64,000 nt of DNA from Clostridiales bacterium (GTDB lineage: Bacteria; Bacillota; Clostridia; Christensenellales; Pumilibacteraceae), in contig SVHU01000002.1 in the NCBI GenBank assembly GCA_015055625.1, positions 117,226 to 181,225 on the forward strand. The letters are read 5' to 3'. Numbering within the stretch: the stretch's first letter is position 1; every line of letters starts with the position of its first letter. The notes under the pieces were generated by a model. It saw only the letters and a program-made list of their open reading frames with translations. It was not told the origin of the DNA and did no database searches. A program made the translations under genes and the position numbers. This document shows, in pieces, positions 28,208 through 38,503 of this stretch.

Positions 28208-28821
28208 TATTGAATAGCCTTTTTAATATCAGCGTATACAGCGTCGATAGACTGCATGCCATCAACGGTTACGATATTGCCTTTTGCGGTATAGTAATCG
28301 ATAAGGGGTGCGGTCTGAGCAGTATAAACGTTAAGACGGGACTGAACTGTTTCGAGTTTGTCGTCATCTCTTTGAATGAGCTTTCCGCCACACTTACAAA
28401 CGTCGTCTTTCTTGGTAGAAATATGATAGCTTTCGCCACACTCGGGGCAAACTCTTCTTCCTGTAAGACGAGCAGCAAGAGCGTTAAGATCTACGTCAAT
28501 ATTGATAACGGTAAGATTCTTTGCAATCTTGTCTAAAGCTTCAGCCTGAGCAACCGTTCTGGGGAAACCGTCAAGAAGATATCCGTTTTTGCAATCGTCT
28601 TCTGCAATTCTTAAAGCTACGATTTCAACAACTACTTCGTCGGGTACAAGCTGTCCTTTGTCGATATAGGACTTTGCCTTAAGACCTACGGGAGTTCCTT
28701 CCTTGATGTTCTTACGGAAAATATCTCCTGTGGAGATGTGAGGGATAGAAAAATCCTGAGCAATTTTTACTGCCTGAGTTCCTTTTCCTGCGCCGGGAGC
28801 GCCTAATAAAATCAAATTCAT
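28207..28821 (-). CDS. adk: Adenylate kinase
   Basis: 204-residue kinase that equilibrates AMP, ADP and ATP. The P-loop is GAPGAGKGTQA, the AMP site is STGDIFRKNI and DGFPRTVAQAEAL. The lid is the long, cysteine-bearing form (RRVCPECGESYH then DVCKCGGKLIQRDDD). The second cysteine pair is Cys-x-Cys, where the usual zinc lid has Cys-x2-Cys, so metal binding may differ. It is about 10 residues shorter than typical. Confidence 0.97.
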   Translation of the reverse strand: MNLILLGAPGAGKGTQAVKIAQDFSIPHISTGDIFRKNIKEGTPVGLKAKSYIDKGQLVPDEVVVEIVALRIAEDDCKNGYLLDGFPRTVAQAEALDKIAKNLTVINIDVDLNALAARLTGRRVCPECGESYHISTKKDDVCKCGGKLIQRDDDKLETVQSRLNVYTAQTAPLIDYYTAKGNIVTVDGMQSIDAVYADIKKAIQ

Positions 28822-28845
28822 AATATTCTCCTATCTGTTAAAAAA

Positions 28846-28890
28846 TCAACCTACGGGTCTGCCCATTTTTGAGCAAACCCGATTGGTTGA
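28846..28890 (-). terminator. Terminator-like hairpin between secY and adk
   Basis: Minus-strand hairpin with arms TCAACC / GGTTGA, then CGGGT / ACCCG and TGC / GCA, followed directly by TTTTTT (28840-28845). It has the full form of an intrinsic terminator, yet lies inside the ribosomal cluster where read-through into adk and map would be expected, so it may be an attenuator. Confidence 0.75.
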
Positions 28891-28902
28891 AAACTGTGTT
28901 TT

Positions 28903-30222
28903 TTATTTCAAAAATCCTTTGTAATGCTTCATCATCATCAAACTCTGAAGTTGTTTGTCAAATTCGAGAGCAACTGATACGATAATCAACATACCAGTAG
29001 AAGTCATTGCGTTCACAAGCGTTGCGTTTCCGATAGAGAATATCGAGAATAAAACGGACGGAACAAGCGCAATAAGAGTGAGGTATACAGCGCCAAAGAA
29101 CGTAACTCTCTTTGTTACCTTCTTAAGGTAATCAAGAGTGGGTGCGCCAGGTCTGATACCAGGAATAAATCCACCGTATTGCTGAATATTTCTCGAAACT
29201 TCCTCGGGATTGAACTGCATTTGCGCATAGAAATACGAGAATGCAAGAATGAGGAGAGCTACGATAATCGCATATAACCAAGCATGTGATCCGTTAGGAG
29301 TCATCCAATCATTCCACCAGAAGTAGAAAGGAGTTCCGTTCCAGAACAACTGTCCTAACATCTGAGGGAAGGTGATTATTGCGGTTGAGAAAATAATGGG
29401 CATTACACCGCTTGCGTTAACCTTAAGCGGAATAAAGGTACTTTGTCCACCATACTGTTTTCTGCCTTTGATTTGCTTTGCGTATTGTACGGGAATCTTT
29501 CTTTCTGCCAAGTCTACGAATACGATAAATCCGAAGATAAGAACAGCCATAAGAAGGAATCCAAGAAGTTCCCAAATAGCAGTTTCGTTACCGCTAAAAA
29601 TTTGACCGATAACAGCAATAATAGACAAACCGGTTGTAGAAAGAATACCTACGTAGATAAGAAGCGAAATTCCGTTTCCTACTCCGTTTTCGGTTATTCT
29701 ATCACCAAGCCACATTGTGAACATGGATCCTGCAACGAGTATAGATGCAACCATTGTTCCAAGAACAGCGGGCTCAGCAAGGAAAGTTCCGCTAAACATT
29801 GCGGTATCAAGACCTCCGGTAGTTGCCCAGTTAATGGTAATACCAACAGCTTGAACAATTGCGAGGATGAAGGTTACAACACGTGTTACGGTGTTGATCT
29901 TCTTTTTGCCCTCGTCGCCTTGCTTAGACCACTCTTCGAGTTTTTTGATTGCAACAGTAAGCAATTGAACTATAATTGAAGCGTTAATGTAAGGTGAAAT
30001 ACCAATTGCCAAGAATGCGCCGTTTGCAAGCGCGCTACCCGTTACAGCCGAGAGCAATCCAAGTAACGTATCAGTACCACTGGTTTTCTTCATTACCTCG
30101 ACGTTAAGTCCAGGAATGGGAAGCCAACATCCGATACGGAAAAGGATGAGCAGTCCGATAGTAATAAGAATTTTCTTTCTTACTTCGGGATTCTTGAAGG
30201 CATTGATTAGTGTTTGAAACAT
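28903..30222 (-). CDS. secY: Preprotein translocase subunit SecY
   Basis: 439-residue channel-forming subunit of the Sec translocon with ten membrane helices. Motifs: PGLNVEV near the N-terminus, FLAIGISPYINASIIVQLL (helix 2 region), ADRIPVQYAKQ-like AERKIPVQYAKQIKGRKQYGG in the cytoplasmic loop, and SRNIQQYGGFIPGIRPGAPT. The start overlaps the rplO stop by one base. Confidence 0.98.
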   Translation of the reverse strand: MFQTLINAFKNPEVRKKILITIGLLILFRIGCWLPIPGLNVEVMKKTSGTDTLLGLLSAVTGSALANGAFLAIGISPYINASIIVQLLTVAIKKLEEWSKQGDEGKKKINTVTRVVTFILAIVQAVGITINWATTGGLDTAMFSGTFLAEPAVLGTMVASILVAGSMFTMWLGDRITENGVGNGISLLIYVGILSTTGLSIIAVIGQIFSGNETAIWELLGFLLMAVLIFGFIVFVDLAERKIPVQYAKQIKGRKQYGGQSTFIPLKVNASGVMPIIFSTAIITFPQMLGQLFWNGTPFYFWWNDWMTPNGSHAWLYAIIVALLILAFSYFYAQMQFNPEEVSRNIQQYGGFIPGIRPGAPTLDYLKKVTKRVTFFGAVYLTLIALVPSVLFSIFSIGNATLVNAMTSTGMLIIVSVALEFDKQLQSLMMMKHYKGFLK

Positions 30223-30665
30223 TATAACACCTCTACTTTGCCACCGATTTTTTCAATTTTTTCAATAGCCGACTTAGAGAATTTTGCAGCCTTAATAGTA
30301 AGAGCTTTGGTGATTTCGCCATCGCCGAGCACCTTAAGACCGTAGGGTTCGATTTTGCTGAGGATACCAGCTGCAAGAAGAAGTTCTGCAGTGATAACGG
30401 TATTCTCTTCGAATACGTCAAGAGCGCTGAGATTTACAACGGAATATACCTTCTTCCAGTTGTTGTCAAAACCACGCTTAGGCAATCTTCTTGCAAGAGG
30501 CATCTGTCCGCCTTCGAAACCGATACGAACTCCGCCACCGCTTCTTGCCCATTGACCTTTGTGACCTTTACCGGAAGTCTTACCAAGACCAGATCCGGTA
30601 CCTCTTCCAAGTCTTTTTACAGACTTTTTGGAGCCAAATTGTGGACTCAATTCATGAATTTTCAT
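30222..30665 (-). CDS. rplO: Ribosomal protein L15
   Basis: 147-residue L15. Canonical glycine-rich N-terminal part ([22 protein letters not shown]) and [20 protein letters not shown]. It is 2 bases after rpmD and overlaps secY by one base. Confidence 0.98.
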   Translation of the reverse strand: MKIHELSPQFGSKKSVKRLGRGTGSGLGKTSGKGHKGQWARSGGGVRIGFEGGQMPLARRLPKRGFDNNWKKVYSVVNLSALDVFEENTVITAELLLAAGILSKIEPYGLKVLGDGEITKALTIKAAKFSKSAIEKIEKIGGKVEVL

Positions 30666-30666
30666 A

Positions 30667-30852
30667 TTACGCCTCCACTTCTTCGACGGTAACCAAGTGC
30701 TTTACGACGAAAATCATACCGCGGATTGCAGCGTTGTCGTCTTTAAGGGTAGTCGAACGAATTTTTTTAAGTCCGAGTGCTTCTACGGTCTTCTTCTGCT
30801 TAGCAAGACAACCGTTAGTACTCTTAACCAATGTAATCTTTAACTTTTTCAT
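30667..30852 (-). CDS. rpmD: Ribosomal protein L30
   Basis: 61-residue bacterial L30 ([20 protein letters not shown], then [14 protein letters not shown] and [12 protein letters not shown]), normal length, between rpsE and rplO. Confidence 0.96.
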   Translation of the reverse strand: MKKLKITLVKSTNGCLAKQKKTVEALGLKKIRSTTLKDDNAAIRGMIFVVKHLVTVEEVEA

Positions 30853-30866
30853 ATTGCACCACCTGA

Positions 30867-31379
30867 TTATCCTAAGATTTCCTCAACAGTCTTACCACGT
30901 AAAGCGGCAACCTGTTCGGGAGTACGGAGAGAAGTAAGTCCGTCAAATACAGCCTTAACTGCATTGATGGGATTTCTGGATCCGTAACATTTCGTAGTGA
31001 TATCCTTGATACCAGCAAGCTCAACAACAGAACGAACAGTCGTTCCTGCGATGATACCGGTACCTTCGGGAGCAGGCATCATAAGTACGGTAGACTTACC
31101 AAACTTACCCTCAACCTTGTGAGTAATGGTGTTGTCTGCCTGCGCAATCTTAATCATGTTGCGCTTAGCCTTAAGTTCTGCCTTTTTGATAGCCTCGGGG
31201 ACTTCTGCTGCTTTACCGGTTCCCATTCCGATACGGCCTTTGCCGTCGCCAACTACGATAAGAGCGGCGAATCTCATGTTTCTACCACCTTTAGTAGTCT
31301 TGGTAATACGGTTAACTTCTATAAGTTTGCTCTGCAAACCGTCGTCGGGCTTAAGTTCTTCACGTTCTCTTTTTGCCAT
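30867..31379 (-). CDS. rpsE: Ribosomal protein S5
   Basis: 170-residue S5 with the N-terminal double-stranded RNA-binding fold ([31 protein letters not shown]) and a C-terminal domain ([22 protein letters not shown]). Involved in decoding fidelity. Normal length. Confidence 0.98.
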   Translation of the reverse strand: MAKREREELKPDDGLQSKLIEVNRITKTTKGGRNMRFAALIVVGDGKGRIGMGTGKAAEVPEAIKKAELKAKRNMIKIAQADNTITHKVEGKFGKSTVLMMPAPEGTGIIAGTTVRSVVELAGIKDITTKCYGSRNPINAVKAVFDGLTSLRTPEQVAALRGKTVEEILG

Positions 31380-31396
31380 GATAAAGTAACCTCCTA

Positions 31397-31759
31397 TTAG
31401 AATTTAAGTCCGGCTTCTCTTGCAGCATCTGCAAGTGCCTTAACTCTTCCCATGTAAAGATATCCGCCTCTGTCGAATACAACAGCTTCGATACCCTTGG
31501 AAATAGCGAGCTTTGCAATTTCCGTGCCTACAAACTGAGCAGCCTCGGTCTTTGTCATTTCGTCTACGTTAACACCCTTGCTCTTGGTCGAGAAAGCGCA
31601 CAAAGTAACGCCCTTAACGTCGTCGATAACCTGAGCATAAATGTTATTGGTGGAACGATATACGTTAAGACGGGGAGTCTCTGTCGTTCCCTTAAGGTGT
31701 GCGCGTAAACGTAAATGTCTTTTCTGTCTGATTTCGTTTTTATTCTTCTTTGTAACCAT
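31397..31759 (-). CDS. rplR: Ribosomal protein L18
   Basis: 120-residue L18, a 5S rRNA binder. Motifs: [34 protein letters not shown] and [28 protein letters not shown]. Confidence 0.98.
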   Translation of the reverse strand: MVTKKNKNEIRQKRHLRLRAHLKGTTETPRLNVYRSTNNIYAQVIDDVKGVTLCAFSTKSKGVNVDEMTKTEAAQFVGTEIAKLAISKGIEAVVFDRGGYLYMGRVKALADAAREAGLKF

Positions 31760-31771
31760 AACTTACTCTCC

Positions 31772-32314
31772 TTATTTACCCGCGGTTTTTCCTTCTTTTC
31801 TAACAACAACTTCGTCAGAATAGTGGATGCCGTAACCGTGATAGGGTTCAACCGGACGCTTAGCCTTGATCTGTGCTGCAACCTGTCCAACCTGCTCCTT
31901 GCTTACGCCGGATACTACTACGGTAAGTAAGTCGGGGCAAGTAATCGTAATTCCTTCGGGAATTTCGATCTCAACGGGGTGAGATAAGCCCAAGTTAAGG
32001 GTAAGTTTCTTGCCGGAAACCGCTGCTTTGTAACCTACTCCCGCGATAACCAAAGTCTTGGTGAAGGGGGTTACAACTCCGGTAACCATGTTTGCAATAA
32101 GCATTCTGTAAAGGCCGTGCAAAGAACGGGATTCTTTGTTATCGTCTGCGCGAAGCACCGTGATTTCGTTGTTCTCCATCTTGATGGTGATCTTGTCGGA
32201 CTTGATAGCAGTAGAAAGCTGTCCCTTAGGTCCTTTTACGTATACAACTCTGTCTTTTTCTTCTACGGTAACACCAGCAGGTACCGCAATCTTCATTTTA
32301 CCGATTCTTGACAT
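31772..32314 (-). CDS. rplF: Ribosomal protein L6
   Basis: 180-residue L6 with two homologous domains: SRIGKMKIAVPAGVTVEEKDRVVYVKGPKG at the N-terminus and KEQVGQVAAQIKAKRPVEPYHGYGIHY at the C-terminus. Confidence 0.98.
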   Translation of the reverse strand: MSRIGKMKIAVPAGVTVEEKDRVVYVKGPKGQLSTAIKSDKITIKMENNEITVLRADDNKESRSLHGLYRMLIANMVTGVVTPFTKTLVIAGVGYKAAVSGKKLTLNLGLSHPVEIEIPEGITITCPDLLTVVVSGVSKEQVGQVAAQIKAKRPVEPYHGYGIHYSDEVVVRKEGKTAGK

Positions 32315-32327
32315 AATACCCTCCTAA

Positions 32328-32726
32328 TTACCATACGTAAGCGAGAACTTCGCCACCGATCTTGAGTTTACGTGCATCTTTATCCGTCATAACGCCCTTA
32401 GAGGTAGAGATGATTGCGATTCCGAGTCCGCCGAGTACGGAAGGAAGCTCTTCATAACCGCAGTACACTCTAAGACCAGGCTTGGAGATTCTCTTAAGGT
32501 TGGAAATAACCTTCTGATTCTTTGCGCCATACTTAAGGGTGATGAGGATTTCTTTGTGTCCGTTGTTTTCTACAATTTCTGCGCTCTTAACGAATCCTTC
32601 GTTTACAAGGATGTCCGAAATTGCCTTCTTCATGTTAGAAGCAGGAACAGTTACGGTTTCGTGTTTAGCAGTAAGAGCGTTTCTGATTCTTGTGAGCAAA
32701 TCTGCAATAGGATCTGTAATTAACAT
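32328..32726 (-). CDS. rpsH: Ribosomal protein S8
   Basis: 132-residue S8 ([22 protein letters not shown], and C-terminal [31 protein letters not shown]). A primary 16S rRNA binder that in E. coli autoregulates the spc operon. Confidence 0.98.
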   Translation of the reverse strand: MLITDPIADLLTRIRNALTAKHETVTVPASNMKKAISDILVNEGFVKSAEIVENNGHKEILITLKYGAKNQKVISNLKRISKPGLRVYCGYEELPSVLGGLGIAIISTSKGVMTDKDARKLKIGGEVLAYVW

Positions 32727-32738
32727 ATTAACCTCCTC

Positions 32739-32924
32739 TTACCAACTAGCCTTCTTTACGCCGGGGATTTCTCCCTTGTACGCAAGTTCTCTAAAGCAGA
32801 TACGGCAAATTCCGTACTTGCGGAGAACGGCATGAGGACGACCACAAATAGAGCAACGGGTATACTCTCTGGTGGAGAACTTTTGAGCCCTCTGTTGTTT
32901 ATTTATCATTGATTTCTTAGCCAT
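32739..32924 (-). CDS. rpsN: Ribosomal protein S14, zinc form
   Basis: 61-residue short S14 (rpsZ-type). Zinc ligands Cys-x2-Cys twice ([21 protein letters not shown]), followed by [17 protein letters not shown], the usual C-terminus. Confidence 0.97.
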   Translation of the reverse strand: MAKKSMINKQQRAQKFSTREYTRCSICGRPHAVLRKYGICRICFRELAYKGEIPGVKKASW

Positions 32925-32948
32925 TTTTGTATTTCTCCTTTAATCCTG

Positions 32949-33500
32949 TTAGTTCTTGAAAGGCATTCCAAGCTTAACAAGAAGTGCTCTCGCTTCGTCG
33001 TCAGACTTAGCGGTAGTTACGATGCTTACGTCAAATCCTCTAACTTTCTCTACGAGTTCGTAAGAAACTTCGGGGAAAATGATGTGTTCTTTAATTCCAA
33101 CGGAATAGTTTCCTCTGCCATCAAAAGACTTAGCGGAAATACCTCTAAAGTCTCTAACACGGGGAAGTGCGATGGAAATAAGTTTATCGAGGAATTCGTA
33201 CATTCTTACGCCACGGAGCGTTACCATTGCGCCGATGGTCTGTCCTTCTCTAAGTTTGAAGTTTGCAACAGACTTCTTTGCTACGGTAAGAATTGCTTTC
33301 TGTCCGCAAAGCGCCTCAAGTTCTTTAACAGCTCCGCTAATGCTCTTGGAATTATCCTTGATATCGCCGAATCTCATATTGAGAACGATCTTATCAACAG
33401 CAGGAACTTCGTTAACGTTCTTGTATCCTTTCTCTTTCATAAGGGCAGGAACAATTTCCTCTTTATATTGCTTCAATAAACGGTTTCTGTTTTCAGCCAT
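32949..33500 (-). CDS. rplE: Ribosomal protein L5
   Basis: 183-residue L5, a 5S rRNA binder near the P site. Motifs: [29 protein letters not shown] and [29 protein letters not shown]. The start MAENRN at 33500 has GGAGG upstream; an ATG four codons earlier would overlap the rplX stop and place the ribosome-binding site inside the gene. Confidence 0.97.
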   Translation of the reverse strand: MAENRNRLLKQYKEEIVPALMKEKGYKNVNEVPAVDKIVLNMRFGDIKDNSKSISGAVKELEALCGQKAILTVAKKSVANFKLREGQTIGAMVTLRGVRMYEFLDKLISIALPRVRDFRGISAKSFDGRGNYSVGIKEHIIFPEVSYELVEKVRGFDVSIVTTAKSDDEARALLVKLGMPFKN

Positions 33501-33511
33501 TTTGTCCTCCA

Positions 33512-34093
33512 TTAAGCATTGGAAGTTTCGTCAGTAGTCTTTGCGGACTTCTTTCTAACGGTCTTCTTTGCTTCGGTCTTAACTTCTTCAGTTGCGGGAG
33601 CTTCTTCGGTCTTAACGGTCTTCTTTCTAACCGTCTTCTTCTTGGGAGCTTCTTCGGTAGCTTCTACTACTTCTGCATTTTCTGCAACCTCTGTATTCTC
33701 TTCTGCTTTCTTAGCGGACTTCTTTCTAACGGTCTTCTTCTTAGCAACTTTTGCTTCTTCTGCCTTGAACTCGAGAACCGCGCCACACTTCTTGCAGATT
33801 CTTACTTTTACTTCCTTGCCGTCAACAGTTTCGGTCTTAACGGTAAATCTTACGCCCTTATTGCAAATGGGGCACAAAAGCATTACGTTACTTGCATTGA
33901 TAGAACCGTTCTCTTTAACGATTCCACCCTGTTGCTGAGCCGAACGGGGTTTAACGTGCTTGGTGATTTCGTTCACGCCTTCTACAACTACTGTAAACTT
34001 AGCGGGATTGGAGGAAAGAACTTTACCGCTCTTACCCTTATCTTTACCGGCAATTACGATAACGTTATCGCCTTTTTTGATATTTAAAGCCAT
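33512..34093 (-). CDS. rplX: Ribosomal protein L24 with long Lys-rich tail
   Basis: 193 residues, against about 103 usual. Residues 1-110 are a normal zinc-type L24: KOW motif ([21 protein letters not shown]), [14 protein letters not shown], and cysteines in LLCPICNKG and [12 protein letters not shown]. Residues from about 111 form an added tail of alternating Lys-rich blocks ([31 protein letters not shown]) and Glu/Ala-rich spacers. KKTVRKK occurs four times across this tail. Similar Lys/Thr blocks form the GlgA N-terminus. The tail is likely disordered and could contact rRNA or other polyanions; its role is unknown. Confidence 0.95.
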   Translation of the reverse strand: MALNIKKGDNVIVIAGKDKGKSGKVLSSNPAKFTVVVEGVNEITKHVKPRSAQQQGGIVKENGSINASNVMLLCPICNKGVRFTVKTETVDGKEVKVRICKKCGAVLEFKAEEAKVAKKKTVRKKSAKKAEENTEVAENAEVVEATEEAPKKKTVRKKTVKTEEAPATEEVKTEAKKTVRKKSAKTTDETSNA

Positions 34094-34110
34094 TTTATCT
34101 TAACCTCCTA

Positions 34111-34479
34111 TTAGATTACTTCGGGAGCCAAAGATATAATTTTCATATAATCTTTGTCACGAAGTTCTCTTGCGATTGGTCCAAAGATACGAGTACCTCT
34201 GGGCTGTTTTTGTGTATCGATGATAACTGCTGCATTGTCGTCGAATCTGATGTGAGATCCGTCAGCTCTGTTGATTCCCTGATGGGTACGAACGATAACC
34301 GCTCTTACAACGTCGCCCTTCTTTACAACACCGCCGGGGGTTGCAGTCTTTACGGAAGCGATGATTACGTCACCAATGTTTCCGGACTTTCTGAAAGAAC
34401 CGCCCAATACGCGAATACACATCAATTCTTTTGCGCCACTGTTGTCTGCGGCTGTTAAATATGTCTGTGGTTGTATCAT
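34111..34479 (-). CDS. rplN: Ribosomal protein L14
   Basis: 122-residue L14 ([27 protein letters not shown], then [32 protein letters not shown]), a highly conserved protein at the subunit interface. Confidence 0.98.
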   Translation of the reverse strand: MIQPQTYLTAADNSGAKELMCIRVLGGSFRKSGNIGDVIIASVKTATPGGVVKKGDVVRAVIVRTHQGINRADGSHIRFDDNAAVIIDTQKQPRGTRIFGPIARELRDKDYMKIISLAPEVI

Positions 34480-34493
34480 GATGGATCTCCTTA

Positions 34494-34751
34494 TTACTTA
34501 GCCTTTTCTACGATTTCAACAAGTCTCCAGCACTTATCCTTGGAAAGGTGTCTGGTTTCTGCAATTCTTACGGTATCGCCGATTCCGCACTCGTTGTTTT
34601 CGTCGTGAGCCTTAACCTTTTTGGTCTTGTTGATTGTCTTTTTATAAAGAGGATGCTTAGCCTTATCCTTGATTGCTACAACGATGGTTTTGTCCATCTT
34701 GTCGGAAATTACAAGGCCTACTCTTTCTTTTCTTTCATTTCTCTGTTCCAT
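34494..34751 (-). CDS. rpsQ: Ribosomal protein S17
   Basis: 85-residue S17 ([29 protein letters not shown], then [27 protein letters not shown]), an OB-fold 16S rRNA binder. The ATG at 34751 is preferred because AAGGAG lies at the right spacing; a GTG three codons earlier touches the ribosome-binding site. Confidence 0.97.
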   Translation of the reverse strand: MEQRNERKERVGLVISDKMDKTIVVAIKDKAKHPLYKKTINKTKKVKAHDENNECGIGDTVRIAETRHLSKDKCWRLVEIVEKAK

Positions 34752-34763
34752 AGTGTCCACTCC

Positions 34764-34958
34764 TTACGCTTTGAGTTCTCTGTCACGCAAAATTGTCTTG
34801 ATGCGTGCGATATCCTTCTTGCAGGTATTGATCTGCATAGGATTAGAAAGCTGACCGATAGTATGGTTGAAACGAAGATTGAACAACTCCTGCTTAAGAT
34901 CACCAAGTTTAACGGTGAGTTCCGCAGTAGACATTTCTTTCAATTCCTTGATTTTCAT
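34764..34958 (-). CDS. rpmC: Ribosomal protein L29
   Basis: 64-residue L29, two antiparallel helices ([31 protein letters not shown]), located at the tunnel exit. The start overlaps the rplP stop by one base. Confidence 0.97.
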   Translation of the reverse strand: MKIKELKEMSTAELTVKLGDLKQELFNLRFNHTIGQLSNPMQINTCKKDIARIKTILRDRELKA

Positions 34959-35374
34959 TATGCGTCAACCTCCTCTTTCTTTACGAACTTGCACTTAACG
35001 GGAAGCTTGTAGGATGCAAGACGAAGAGCTTCTCTTGCTACTTCTTCGTTAACTCCTGCCATTTCGAACATTACTTTGCCGGGCTTAACAACTGCAACCC
35101 AAAATTCGGGAGAACCTTTTCCGGAACCCATTCTGGTTTCTGCAGGCTTCTTTGTTACGGGCTTGTGGGGGAAGATGTTTACCCAAACCTGTCCACCACG
35201 CTTAATATAACGTGTCATTGCAATACGGGCAGCTTCGATTTGGTTGGACTTAATCCAAGCGGGCTCTAAAGATACGAGAGCGTACTCGCCGTATCCGATC
35301 TTGCTATCCCAATCGCTACCTTTCATTCTGCCGCGTTGTACACGACGTCTTTTTACTCTCTTAGGCATTAACAT
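34958..35374 (-). CDS. rplP: Ribosomal protein L16
   Basis: 138-residue L16 ([19 protein letters not shown], then [34 protein letters not shown] and [20 protein letters not shown]). Organises the A-site region of 23S rRNA. GGAGG lies 11 bases before the ATG. Confidence 0.98.
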   Translation of the reverse strand: MLMPKRVKRRRVQRGRMKGSDWDSKIGYGEYALVSLEPAWIKSNQIEAARIAMTRYIKRGGQVWVNIFPHKPVTKKPAETRMGSGKGSPEFWVAVVKPGKVMFEMAGVNEEVAREALRLASYKLPVKCKFVKKEEVDA

Positions 35375-35375
35375 A

Positions 35376-36035
35376 TTAGTTCTGGCCTCCTTCTGTCTTT
35401 ACCTGGGGAAGTACTTCACCCTTGTAGATCCATACCTTAATACCGATACAACCGAAGGTTGTGTGAGCTGTTGCTACACCGTAGTCGATGTCTGCTCTTA
35501 CGGTCTGAAGAGGAATAGATCCCTCGTGGTAAGACTCGCTTCTTGCGATTTCCGCACCGTCAAGTCTTCCGCTGGACATTACTTTAACACCCTTTGCTCC
35601 CGAACGCATTACTCTGGACATTGCCTGTTTCATAGTACGACGGAAAGAGCTTCTCTTTTCAAGAGCCTGAGCAATAGATTCTGCAACAAGTACAGCATCC
35701 ATATCGGGCTTTTTAACTTCCATAATATTGATATGAACGTGCTTGGTTTCTACAACCGATGCAAGTTCCTTCTTAAGCTGTTCAACGCCTGCGCCCTTAG
35801 TTCCGATAATCATACCGGGTTTGGAGGTGAAGATGTTGATTACAACTTTAGCCTGACTTCTTTCGATAGTTACCTTGGAAATTCCGTAAGAGAAGTACTT
35901 CTTCTTAATGAAGGTTCTGATCTTGTTATCTTCCAAAATAAACTTAGAGAAGTCTTTTTTGTTTGCATACCATTGAGCATCCCATCCGCTGATGATGCCA
36001 ACTCTCATTCCATGAGGATTAACTTTCTGTCCCAT
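35376..36035 (-). CDS. rpsC: Ribosomal protein S3
   Basis: 219-residue S3 with a KH domain ([24 protein letters not shown]) and the C-terminal domain ([40 protein letters not shown]). Lines the mRNA entry channel. Confidence 0.98.
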   Translation of the reverse strand: MGQKVNPHGMRVGIISGWDAQWYANKKDFSKFILEDNKIRTFIKKKYFSYGISKVTIERSQAKVVINIFTSKPGMIIGTKGAGVEQLKKELASVVETKHVHINIMEVKKPDMDAVLVAESIAQALEKRSSFRRTMKQAMSRVMRSGAKGVKVMSSGRLDGAEIARSESYHEGSIPLQTVRADIDYGVATAHTTFGCIGIKVWIYKGEVLPQVKTEGGQN

Positions 36036-36037
36036 TG

Positions 36038-36430
36038 TTATTTAACCTCCTTAGTATCAAGGATTACGGTAATGTGGCTCGTACGCTTGTTGATTCTGTA
36101 CGCTCTACCCTTGGAAACGGGGTTAACACGCTTGAGGATAGGACCGCCGTCTGCAAAAATTTCTGCAACGTAAAGGTCTTCACGAGCAAGGTTCTGATTG
36201 TGCTCAGCATTTGCGGTTGCAGATGCGATTACCTTGTAAACGATTGTGCTTGCTGCTTTAGGTGTAGCCTTAAGCATAGCGAGAGCTTCGTTTACCATCT
36301 TACCTCTAACGGTATCGATTACTACTCTTACCTTAGTCGGGGATATACGGATATATTTTGCGCAAGCGGTAGGTCTGGTATCTTTTTCAGCCAAACGCTT
36401 TGCTGTCTTTTCTTTACTTCTTGTAGCCAT
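36038..36430 (-). CDS. rplV: Ribosomal protein L22
   Basis: 130-residue L22 ([23 protein letters not shown], loop [29 protein letters not shown]), whose long loop lines the exit tunnel. It has an extra basic N-terminus of about 20 residues. Confidence 0.98.
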   Translation of the reverse strand: MATRSKEKTAKRLAEKDTRPTACAKYIRISPTKVRVVIDTVRGKMVNEALAMLKATPKAASTIVYKVIASATANAEHNQNLAREDLYVAEIFADGGPILKRVNPVSKGRAYRINKRTSHITVILDTKEVK

Positions 36431-36442
36431 AATTATCTCCTA

Positions 36443-36721
36443 TTATCTTGCGGAACTCGACTTCTCGCCACCGTGGCCCTTAAAGGTACGGGTGGGAGCG
36501 AATTCGCCCAACTTGTGTCCAACCATTTCTTCCGTGCAGTATACGGGAACGTGCTTTCTTCCGTCGTAAACGGCGATTGTGCATCCGATAAACTCAGGGT
36601 AGATTGTCGAAGATCTAGACCAAGTCTTAATAACCTTCTTATCAGTGCTATCTAACTGTGCTTTTACTCTGTTAAATAATCTTTCTTCTACGTAAAAGTC
36701 TTTTTTACTACTTCTGCTCAT
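36443..36721 (-). CDS. rpsS: Ribosomal protein S19
   Basis: 92-residue S19 ([20 protein letters not shown], then [49 protein letters not shown] split over the domain), at the 30S head. Confidence 0.98.
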   Translation of the reverse strand: MSRSSKKDFYVEERLFNRVKAQLDSTDKKVIKTWSRSSTIYPEFIGCTIAVYDGRKHVPVYCTEEMVGHKLGEFAPTRTFKGHGGEKSSSAR

Positions 36722-36730
36722 GGTTCACCT

Positions 36731-37558
36731 CTAATTGATGCGCTTAACGATAAACTTATCGCTAGCCTTCTTATGCTTTCTTGTCTTAAATCCGAGAGCG
36801 GGCTTACCCCAAGGAGTAACCGGGCTGGGCATACCAACGGGGGACTTACCTTCACCACCACCGTGGGGGTGATCGCAGGGGTTCATAACTACACCACGAA
36901 CGGTGGGCTTGATACCCATGTGACGCTTTCTTCCTGCTTTACCTAAGGAAACAAGCTCGTGATCGAGGTTACCTACCTGACCAATCGTTGCTTTACATGT
37001 TTCCAAAACCTTTCTCATTTCGCCAGAGGGAAGCTTTAAGGTAACGTATCCGTTTTCTTTTGCCATAATCTGTGCGAAAGCGCCTGCGGTCTTAACCATC
37101 TGCGCGCCACGCTTAGGCTGAAGTTCTACGTTGTGTACCAAAGTACCCAAGGGAATGTTTGCAAGGGGAAGACAGTTACCTGCCTTGATATCCGCGTCTG
37201 CGCTGGATACTACCGTGTCGCCAACGGAAAGTCCCAAGGGAGCGAGGATATATCTCTTTTCGCCGTCTACGTAGTTCAAAAGAGCGATGTAAGCTGTTCT
37301 ATTGGGATCATACTCAATAGTAGCAACCTTTGCGGGAACGTTTTCCTTATCTCTCTTGAAATCGATGATACGGTACTTAATTCTGTTACCACCACCGATG
37401 TGACGTACTGTAATTCTACCTGTATTGTTTCTACCGCCGGTTCTCTTCTTTTCAGCAAGAAGGGACTTTTCGGGTTTTGTAGCGGTTATCTCTTCGAAAC
37501 TGCTAACAGACTTTTGTCTGGTACCCGGCGTCATGGGCTTAAATCTTTTAACTGCCAT
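36731..37558 (-). CDS. rplB: Ribosomal protein L2
   Basis: 275-residue L2, required for peptidyl transferase assembly. Motifs: [23 protein letters not shown], the conserved histidine segment [31 protein letters not shown], and a basic C-terminus. Confidence 0.98.
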   Translation of the reverse strand: MAVKRFKPMTPGTRQKSVSSFEEITATKPEKSLLAEKKRTGGRNNTGRITVRHIGGGNRIKYRIIDFKRDKENVPAKVATIEYDPNRTAYIALLNYVDGEKRYILAPLGLSVGDTVVSSADADIKAGNCLPLANIPLGTLVHNVELQPKRGAQMVKTAGAFAQIMAKENGYVTLKLPSGEMRKVLETCKATIGQVGNLDHELVSLGKAGRKRHMGIKPTVRGVVMNPCDHPHGGGEGKSPVGMPSPVTPWGKPALGFKTRKHKKASDKFIVKRIN

Positions 37559-37569
37559 ATCAAAACTCC

Positions 37570-37863
37570 TTAATTAAGACTCTCGAAGAAAGCGATGGGC
37601 TTGCTGTCAGCAGTAAGCTTTACATATGCTTTCTTGTACTTTGCGGTAAAACCTTCAGTTCTACCCTGTCTCTTGTATTTTCCGTCTACGTTAACAACGT
37701 TAACTTTTTCTACCTTTACTCCGTCGAATGCTTTTTCAACGGCTGCCTTAACCTGCTTCTTGTCTGCGTTTACATCAACGATGAAAACGTACTTCTTGTC
37801 AGGGATTCCCGCATAACTCTTTTCGGAAATCAAAGGCTTCTTAATAATATCGTAAGCGTTCAT
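37570..37863 (-). CDS. rplW: Ribosomal protein L23
   Basis: 97-residue L23 ([45 protein letters not shown]), the SRP and trigger factor dock at the tunnel exit. The start overlaps the rplD stop by one base. Confidence 0.97.
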   Translation of the reverse strand: MNAYDIIKKPLISEKSYAGIPDKKYVFIVDVNADKKQVKAAVEKAFDGVKVEKVNVVNVDGKYKRQGRTEGFTAKYKKAYVKLTADSKPIAFFESLN

Positions 37864-38489
37864 TATGCTTTATAAACCTCCTCGATTCTTTCGATTGCAG
37901 CCGAGGTTGCAACCATCTTATCGTTTGCAACGATGTCATATACGTTGATGAGGTCGCTGTTGATTACCTTAACGTTAGGAATATTCTTAGCTGCGATAAC
38001 TACGTCAGCATCTACGTCGGTAACTACGAGCAATACTCTTGTTTCTACCTTAAGGTTCTTAAGAGCGGTAGCTACTTCCTTAGTCTTAGGAGCAGTAAGC
38101 TCAAACTTATCCACAACGATCATGTCTTCGTCTGCTACTTTTGCGGAAAGCGCGCTAACGAGTGCGGTGATCTTTGCCATCTTGTTAACCTTCTGAGAGA
38201 AATCTCTGGGCTTGGGCGCGAACACCATTCCGCCACCTGTCCACTGGGGAGCTCTGATAGATCCCTGACGAGCGCGACCTGTTCCTTTCTGTCTCCAGGG
38301 CTTAATTCCACCACCGCGAACTTCTGTTCTGGTAAGCGCGGACTTTGTTCCCTGTCTTGCATTATTCAACTGAGCTACTACAACCTGATGAATGAGTGCT
38401 TCGTTGTACTCAACTCCGAATACGGTTTCGTCAAGTTCCTTAGTTGCTACTTCTGCACCCAGTTGGTTATAAACTTTAATACTTGGCAT
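37863..38489 (-). CDS. rplD: Ribosomal protein L4
   Basis: 208-residue L4 with the tunnel-lining loop (ALTRTEVRGGGIKPWRQKGTGRARQGSIRAPQWTGGGMVFAPKPRDF). In E. coli L4 autoregulates the S10 operon through its leader; the long leader at 39452-39671 makes a comparable control possible here. Confidence 0.98.
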   Translation of the reverse strand: MPSIKVYNQLGAEVATKELDETVFGVEYNEALIHQVVVAQLNNARQGTKSALTRTEVRGGGIKPWRQKGTGRARQGSIRAPQWTGGGMVFAPKPRDFSQKVNKMAKITALVSALSAKVADEDMIVVDKFELTAPKTKEVATALKNLKVETRVLLVVTDVDADVVIAAKNIPNVKVINSDLINVYDIVANDKMVATSAAIERIEEVYKA

Positions 38490-38503
38490 TGTCCTTTATC
38501 CTC

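Noticed and set aside
28840..28890. Third copy of the inverted-repeat element (shares AATCAACC and GGTTGA)
   Set aside because: It lacks the GGCT ends, the internal conserved block and a target duplication; it is a simple hairpin with a T-run.
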